This document shows positions 53,819 through 60,000 of a stretch of 60,000 nt of DNA, piece by piece. The notes under the pieces were generated by a model. That model was not told the origin of the DNA, searched no databases, and saw only the letters and a list, made by a program, of their open reading frames with translations. The first letter of the stretch is position 1. Every line of letters starts with the position of its first letter. Origin of the DNA: Bolinopsis microptera. Taxonomy: Eukaryota > Ctenophora > Tentaculata > Lobata > Bolinopsidae. The stretch is from positions 14,157,837-14,217,836 of the forward strand of contig NC_087073.1 in assembly GCF_026151205.1 (NCBI RefSeq), read 5' to 3'. Made by a program: the position numbers and the translations under genes.

Positions 53819-55296
53819 TATAGTGAATCAGTAACTTCACGAACAGAATCAGTGTTACAACGCTTCAGGGCTAGTCTACAAGGCAGGCAATGTACCCTTA
53901 GGCCCAAAAGTGCATCCCTATATGCAGAACCGGGAGCTGTGAGCCACTTTTGGCTTAATTTCGTTAGCACAAGTATGAGCTGGCCTTGCCAAAGTCGAAC
54001 CTAACTTTGAACTTTTTTATGATTTAACTAAATGAAAATCAACAGCTCAATTAGGGTGTATTTCTTGTTACCGCTAACCGCATGTCTTTGATTACTGCTG
54101 TCCTTTTATTAGTGCATTTTATGCTGCACAGTGTTTCTTGGCAAGAGTGAGCGCGTAGTTGCTTGCACTTCGTTACTTTTATCATGTCCCTATCGTATCG
54201 TTTAAAGTAGAAATCTTTCAAATTAGAAACCAATTTTAATGTAATAGATCAATACTTATGATCCTGAGGAATAATGCTTGGGATCAAAATTTGAGCGAGA
54301 TTTATTCATTTACTTACTCTCGATATTGAATTACTGAAATGAATTTCTGTAAAATGTTTATCAGTTTCTCAGTTTTTACCTTATTATCGCATTTACATGT
54401 TACTGCTACTTTCTGGGCAACAGTAAACGATGAAAACTCGTAGAATTTTGAAGCCCGTTCGAAATACTGTGAAAATAAACTCAATATGCTTAACAATCAC
54501 ACGCACACGCAAGTAACAGTTGTCGTATTCTCATAAAATATCGTTAACATTCGATACTTTCAGGTTTGTGGACGACATGTCGAAGACGAACAAGGATTTT
54601 AAACTCTTCTGAGATCAGGATACACGAGACTCTATGATATTGCTTAAGCGACGGTGGAAAATTGCATGACAAATATGTTAAGAGATATTATCAATAGTAA
54701 ACATTAATTTTCCGTTAACGTATCAATGTTGACTAAAAATGCTGATGATGTTAAAGTATAAATCTACATTGTATTAATTCCACGATCAATATGATTTCTG
54801 CTAATTCTTTGGATGGTTCCTTAGTAATTCAGGGTATATTTCTGGTTTAATGTTTAATCGTTTTTTATGCATACAATTTAAACCGTTTTATTCAAGTAGT
54901 TTGTTTTCGAATATCGATGGAGAATTCGTATTATGGAACGCGCGAACGTCGAATCAAATTAGTATACAGATAGTTTTCATTGCTTAAATTTAGTGTAACG
55001 TAAAGCAGCCGCGCACATGCTGGCGCTGCACGTTTCTGCAAAATTTGATTGTGCTATGAGGCAGGAGGCTTGACTGTTGAAAGCAAGCAAGCATGGTTTT
55101 ACACTAGGGGGTAAACAGTGGTCAATGAAAGGTGAATCTTGTCGTATTTGTCACTTAGAAGGCCAATGTGTACGTTAATTCACGTGCTTTGTGAGTGTTA
55201 CCATGACAACCAGAAATATGTCTTATGTGAAAGTCCATGAATTTGTCAAAGTGGTTGCATTCAGAGCTCATGTCTCGATCAGTTACGTGAGAAAGT
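53819..55296. other. intergenic, no gene recognised
   Basis: Short frames only. AT-rich. Includes the upstream region of the small gene at 55297. Confidence 0.5.
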
Positions 55297-55725
55297 ATGG
55301 GGAAGTTCAAAAGGTTATTCAATAAACGGAGACGACGGTCAAAATCCCTCGATGACTTGTCTCTTCTGTCCGTATCCACTACATCCAGCGTAATGAAATC
55401 TACTAGTCCATCTAGCGTGAAGAGGCAACTGAAAATGAAATACAATTCATTGGCCGAGTATTCCAAACAGAAGATGGTTAGACTAAAAAGGAATCATAGT
55501 GCGGAGAGTCTCAGGACGGTCCGAAGTAACTACAGCATCGACACTGATCCCTCGGAGTCTAGTAACGAGGAAATGGATCGTCACGTGGTAACACAGAACA
55601 GAAGCAGACATATTGAATTTGAACCGCACCGCAACGGTGACATATTCAGGCTGCGAGTCATCGTCATTTCGTTCTTCTTCACTTTAGCGTACGCTGTAGT
55701 ACTCTTGCCTATTTTATTCGTTTAG
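55297..55725 (+). CDS. small basic serine-rich protein with C-terminal membrane anchor (unknown)
   Basis: 142 residues, single exon, ATG in good context (AAAGTATGG). The N-terminus MGKFKRLFNKRRRRSKSLDD is strongly basic, and the G at position 2 leaves myristoylation possible. Then a Ser/Thr-rich stretch (LSVSTTSSVMKSTSPSS), a basic segment (KMKYNSLAEYSKQKMVRLK), HSAESLRTVRS, an acidic DTDPSESSNEEMD, and finally one hydrophobic segment at about 118-141 (LRVIVISFFFTLAYAVVLLP) reaching the stop. There is no N-terminal signal, so a tail-anchored topology with cytosolic head is inferred. Repeated R-x-x-S sites (RRSKS, RNHS, RTVRS) could be kinase targets. No family was recognised. The frame and composition argue that it is real. 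Confidence 0.6.
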   Translation: MGKFKRLFNKRRRRSKSLDDLSLLSVSTTSSVMKSTSPSSVKRQLKMKYNSLAEYSKQKMVRLKRNHSAESLRTVRSNYSIDTDPSESSNEEMDRHVVTQNRSRHIEFEPHRNGDIFRLRVIVISFFFTLAYAVVLLPILFV

Positions 55726-57153
55726 ACCCAGAAAATGTGACTATGTTTTTAGTAGTATAATTCACTTAGTAATAGTAATTCAACATTTTATTGAGCATTT
55801 TAGGACAGGACATTGCAACAGCCTGTAATTAAATATATTTTAAAAATCTAACTTAAGCTGTCAAGATGTCCTTGATTTTTTTTGAAAGAAGCGTGATCCA
55901 TGAACCATTATCTTTACCGATTCAATACAATTAAATATTCGATTTTACTTTCTGATTGCGTGACTTGATTACATATTACATAATTTGTATGACATTATGA
56001 TTAACAGAATTATAACATTAACGTTTATTCCACGATTATCAATTAATCTAAATAAAGAGCAGTCTGCACAGATTAGATAGACTATAAATTAACATTTAAC
56101 AGTCAACTGTTCTAATTCGACTTGGCAACGCCAAAAAAGTTACGCTTGTGATGCAGTGACGTGCTGTGAATATAAATATAATAGTGCATAATATATATAC
56201 GACTCATAATATTCAACGTTGACAATCATTCATTATCCCTGTCAACTGATAGCTCATAATTGTGATTCAAAGATTCAGTGTCCAGTATCCGGTATCCAGT
56301 ATTGAGTGTCCTCAGTTCAAATGATATTGCATGTTTATAAAGTTACCACTCATAAATATTTAAATAAAAGTATTAAACCTCGTATCTTGAGATGTAATAA
56401 AAACTCCACGGAGAATGCACCTGTTTCGGTGTACTGTGTGTAGAATTCGTTTCCTTACAAGGAAAAAACACACATTATTGTGATTTCAACACTTTGGTTT
56501 CTTAATTAGACAATAATTACTGCCGGTACATGAGCCCCGGCCGTCTGACAAGCTTTAACTGGTTTTAGTAATTGTGTGAATCAGCGTGTGTTTCCACAGT
56601 GATCTGAGAGAAAAAACTCAATGTGAGACTTGATTAATTATTCCATTGTCCGAAATGTCAGTTTACTGTTCGGAAATTACTGTTTAGTACACTTGCTTTT
56701 GTTTTCATTAACTCGGCTTACACTCTGACACTTATTGCTTACTGTCTTTACAAAATGATTATAGCTGGTTTCTCGATATGTTATTCAATATTTATACGAA
56801 TCATCGGATATGATTTTTATAATCGAACTTGCTTTTGTTCTACTGATTCTGCTAAGAATCTCCAACTTATTTTGTTAAAGGTTATAGTTAGGTAACGCAG
56901 TTCTTCTCGAAATTCACAGCTCATGTCCAGATTTACTTGCCCTTGCTAGTGCTACTGGTTCTGGAGTGGGGTTAATGAATTGACCTAAGCTGACATGACT
57001 GAAAGTGAAACGCCTGAATAAACCTGGTATGGAACTGTGAAATAAAAGGTACCCAGAAATGGTTAATCATTGAATTACGCAACACATAATCCCATCCGCT
57101 GGTGCCCCATGGTAATAAGATTGACTGGTGGCCACTGTCCACTCATTGTACAT
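55726..57153. other. intergenic, no gene recognised
   Basis: AT-rich with several AATAAA-type signals (for example CTAAATAAAGAG near 56048) that could serve the gene at 55297. A short GTATCCRGTATCCAGTAT repeat lies near 56285. Nothing else. Confidence 0.5.
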
Positions 57154-58104
57154 GTGCTCTGCCTGTACGATCTCTCCCCGTGGGACAGAGCTACTGTTAC
57201 CAGGCTCTGTCTGTACGATCTCTTCCTCGTGGGACAGAGCTACGGTTACCAGGCTCTGTCTGTACGATCTCTCCCCCGTTGGACAGAGCTACGGTTTATA
57301 CCAGGCTCTGTCTGTACGATCTCTCCCCCGTGGGACAGAGCTACTGTTACCAGGCTCTGTCTGTACGATCTCTCCCCCGTTGGACAGAGCTACTGTTACC
57401 AGGCTCTGTCTGTACGATCTCTCCCCCGTGGGACAGAGCTACTGTTACCAGGCTCTGTCTGTACGATCTCTCCCCCGTGAGACAGAGTTACTGTTACCAG
57501 TCTCTGTCTGTACGATCTCTCCCCAGTCCCCCGTAGGACAGAGCTACGGTTACCAGGCTCTGTCTGTACAATCTCTCCCCCGTGGGACAGAGCTACTGTT
57601 ACCAGGCTCTGTCTGTACGATCTCTCCCCCGTGGGACAGAGCTACTGTTACCAGGCTCTGTCTGTACGATCTCTCCCCCGTGGGACAGAGCTACTGTTAC
57701 CAGGCTCTGTCTGTACGATCTCTCCCCCGTGGGACAGAGCTACTGTTACCAGGCTCTGTCTGTACGATCTCTCCCCCGTGGGACAGAGCTACTGTTACCA
57801 GGCTCTGTCGGTACGATCTCTCCCCCGTTGGACAGAGCTACTGTTACCAGGCTCTGTCTGTACGATCTCTCCCCAGTCCCCCGTAAGACAGAGCTACTGT
57901 TACCAGGCTCTGTCTGTACGATCCCTCCCCCGTTGGACAGAGCTACTGTTATACCAGGCTCTGTCTGTACGATCTCTCCCCCGTGGGACAGAGCTACTGT
58001 TACCAGGCTCTGTCTGTACGATCTCTCCCCCGTGAGACAGAGCTACTGTTACCAGGCTCTGTCTGTACGATCTCTCCCCAGTCCCCCGTAGGACAGAGCT
58101 ACAG
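57154..58104. repeat. 49-bp tandem array, about 19 copies
   Basis: Unit built from GTGGGACAGAGCTACTGTTA, CCAGGCTCTGTCTGTACGAT and CTCTCCCCC (49 bp). GATCTCTCC landmarks recur every 49-51 bp. Three units (near 57509, 57858 and 58064) carry a 7-bp insertion (CAGTCCCCCGTA), giving a 56-bp variant spaced 7 and then 4 units apart. Within each unit GACAGAGC pairs with GCTCTGTC around a 12-nt loop. The plus strand has no stop in any frame through most of the array, which produces overlapping open frames that are not evidence of a gene. Confidence 0.95.
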
Positions 58105-59331
58105 GCATCAATGAGGCTCTTAATAATTTTCTTGTTTAACTTATTGTTGCTCATCAAGTTACTCAGTTTAACACAATCCATCTAATCAACAGTATTTATA
58201 ATTTGACAGTTTGGGGCATGACGGTCCGCGTTTTTTCCTGTACATTTCATTCGCCGTTTGTAAACCTTAAATTTTGTAACGAGTGTTCCCTGCTTGACAT
58301 TTATGGTGCTAGTAGTCTAGTACCGCTCGATAAGCCAGTGAGCTACAGGTTGGGAGGCAACTTATTATTACAGTACTAACCTCTAGCCAGTTACTAAGAT
58401 GAGCAGTGGCGCCGTCTGTTATAGCTGAGTCTGCTATAAGTTCACTACGTTAATATGTTATCTGCATCAGCAGCTAACGAGTACTAATAATACTTCATTA
58501 TTCAATAGATTACCTCTTTATAATGCTCAAAATTTCAATATCAAACGACTTAATGATCTGGTAGGTCGCATAATCGGCAGCTTTATGATCATTAAGGGAG
58601 CTGCTACAATCAGTATTAAATAACTAGACACGTGAATTGTGAGATTCTGAAACATGAAGGGCAGGATTTAATCGAATAGGTTAGTAATTTCCCTTTTAAT
58701 TTGCACGTGTATCGTAGCTATAAGCTATGAAGTCTTAATAACGGAGAGATGATGTATTATATTTGATGTTGACTTTTTGTCAAGAAACAACTTTTACCTA
58801 TGCGAGCAGTCTGCAGTTTACACTATCTTGAAAGGGCCTTCTCCTGTCTCGATTAACTGTGCCTCTCTGTTAAAGGTCGTGTTTCATTTTCTCAGGTGGC
58901 TTCGTCATCGAAACCAGCAATCAGACATTACCATGGTATATGGTATTATGAAACCTGAAGATAGTTATAATCACTATTCGATGCTCAAATTATAGCTGTC
59001 TCAAATTTCACGCGATCAGCTTCCGAACAGTTAAATTGATTTTCTACCAAGTTCTATAACAGAGACACGGTTGCTTTCACTATATAACAATTGCCGGCAT
59101 ATAGCTCTAATTACTTCTGAAAAGGAAGTTGCTAATAAAATTCTGTCAGCTTTATTGTTTGTTGCTCAAGCTTTTAAGAACTATCCCTCGCTAAGGCAGC
59201 TTTGTCTCGTGATTGTGTGCACTCAGCACTGTACTGTTATTTTGGTTCGTTGCTCCATCAGTAAACCAAAAAGCCACATTATGCAGGTCGCATATATACA
59301 GTAGTACTGCCCCAGACTCTCAGGTCTCACG
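58105..59331. other. intergenic, no convincing gene
   Basis: Short frames at 58777-58995 and 59071-59304 have no clear family motifs. One acceptor-like CGTGTTTCATTTTCTCAG lies near 58879-58896. Confidence 0.45.
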
Positions 59332-59348
59332 CCCCCCCCCCCCCCCCC
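59332..59348. repeat. poly-C tract
   Basis: 17 consecutive C in otherwise AT-rich sequence. It joins the other poly-G/C tracts of the window. Confidence 0.95.
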
Positions 59349-60000
59349 AACATTACATTTACATTGTCATCAAATGATTCATTCCTTTAACCATGACCAT
59401 TAACGTTATTGGCATTGCTATGAGATTTACGTCAATAAAACCACTGGACAGCTCCAATGAAGACAAAATTGCCATTGACAGTGGCTAAGTTTTCGGTCGT
59501 ATTTCTGGACAAGATACTCGAAGGGCAGTCGTTTTGTCTTTTTCTATGAAAACCGTTAAAATAGAATTTATTTATAGCGTTGATGCTTGTTATGAACAGA
59601 AAAAACGTCATTATGTGCATTGGTCAGAAACCAAATGAAAATAATACAGTCCACCATCAATAATTTATTAATTATAATTGTCAGGGTTAGATTGAAATCT
59701 CCTAATTAAACAGTGGCCAATAAATTGTGCCGTCATTCTAATTGCTCGGTTAAAGTGAAATCATTACACTTTTCAAGTGCACTTTGAGAAGTGTATTCCT
59801 CAAGGATAAGCCGTCAGCGGTGACCAATGAGCGATATTTAATGCAATAGCAGGTATTATTATATGTACACACCACAAGTAAACGGCAACCCTCCCCAAAT
59901 CAACCTGCAATGTGCTAAATACTTACACTGTACGGCTAGTTCCGGCACTATCCCAATTTAGGTATTATCGAACAGTTTTTTTGCTGTTGTGTCTGCTTTT
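59349..60000. other. intergenic to window end
   Basis: AT-rich. No supported feature. Confidence 0.5.

Noticed and set aside
57154-58104. CRISPR array
   Set aside because: Units are contiguous tandem copies without unique spacers, in a eukaryotic context.
57070-58181. Several long overlapping frames (134-252 codons) in the 49-bp array
   Set aside because: All arise because the repeat unit lacks stops in every plus frame. The same peptide repeats in each.
59071-59304. 77-codon frame (CRHIALITSEKEVANKIL) as an RT fragment
   Set aside because: Vague similarity to the NYRxISL region only. No second motif.

Overview
The window is eukaryotic and almost certainly metazoan. Coding is sparse, genes are split by GT-AG introns, the DNA is AT-rich (roughly 35% GC by eye), and the genes include tropomodulin, a rhodopsin-type GPCR and a Ly-6/uPAR-like GPI protein. 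Non-LTR, Copia and TIR elements are abundant. A non-bilaterian such as a hydrozoan-like cnidarian would fit (AT content, retroelement types, possible spliced-leader use), but the sequence alone does not settle the taxon.

Layout. 1-5.7 kb: a reverse-transcriptase remnant, small TIR elements with poly-G ends, and a ~294-bp tandem repeat. 5.7-22 kb: a minus-strand gene cluster holding ALG11 exon 1, tropomodulin (8 coding exons that join in frame), PIGL (intronless), PSMA5 (intronless) and a two-exon Ly-6-like gene whose intron is almost filled by a 1.6-kb TIR element. 22-27.3 kb: a retroelement 3' fragment, a nearly full-length CR1-like LINE (PHD-finger ORF1 plus EN/RT ORF2), and a second LINE tail facing it. 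27-38 kb: mostly non-coding, with a weak candidate gene near 30-32 kb, GGCCTGGGTCAC repeats and a degenerate ~175-bp satellite. 38.2-45.7 kb: a degenerate minus-strand Copia LTR element with recognisable LTRs, PBS and PPT. 46-48.1 kb: a ~560-bp nearly pure G tract, then a gene-like block of four ~97-residue tandem repeats with a unique C-terminus, its frame broken by small indels. 49.7-52.4 kb: a 5'-truncated LINE with a poly(A) tail. 52.9-53.8 kb: a GPCR with one frameshift. 55.3 kb: a small tail-anchored-type protein. 57.2-58.1 kb: a 49-bp tandem array.

Functional links. ALG11 (N-glycan precursor mannosylation) and PIGL (GPI anchor de-N-acetylation) both act at the ER, and the Ly-6-like protein would be a GPI client. 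This may be coincidence. The most informative shared feature is that ALG11, PIGL, PSMA5, tropomodulin exon A and the GPCR each have a pyrimidine-rich 3' splice-acceptor motif 6-8 nt upstream of the start codon, as expected if their mRNAs receive a trans-spliced leader.

Frame-breaking small indels recur in the GPCR, the Copia element and the 46-48 kb repeat gene. Consensus errors in a long-read assembly and genuine decay are both possible.
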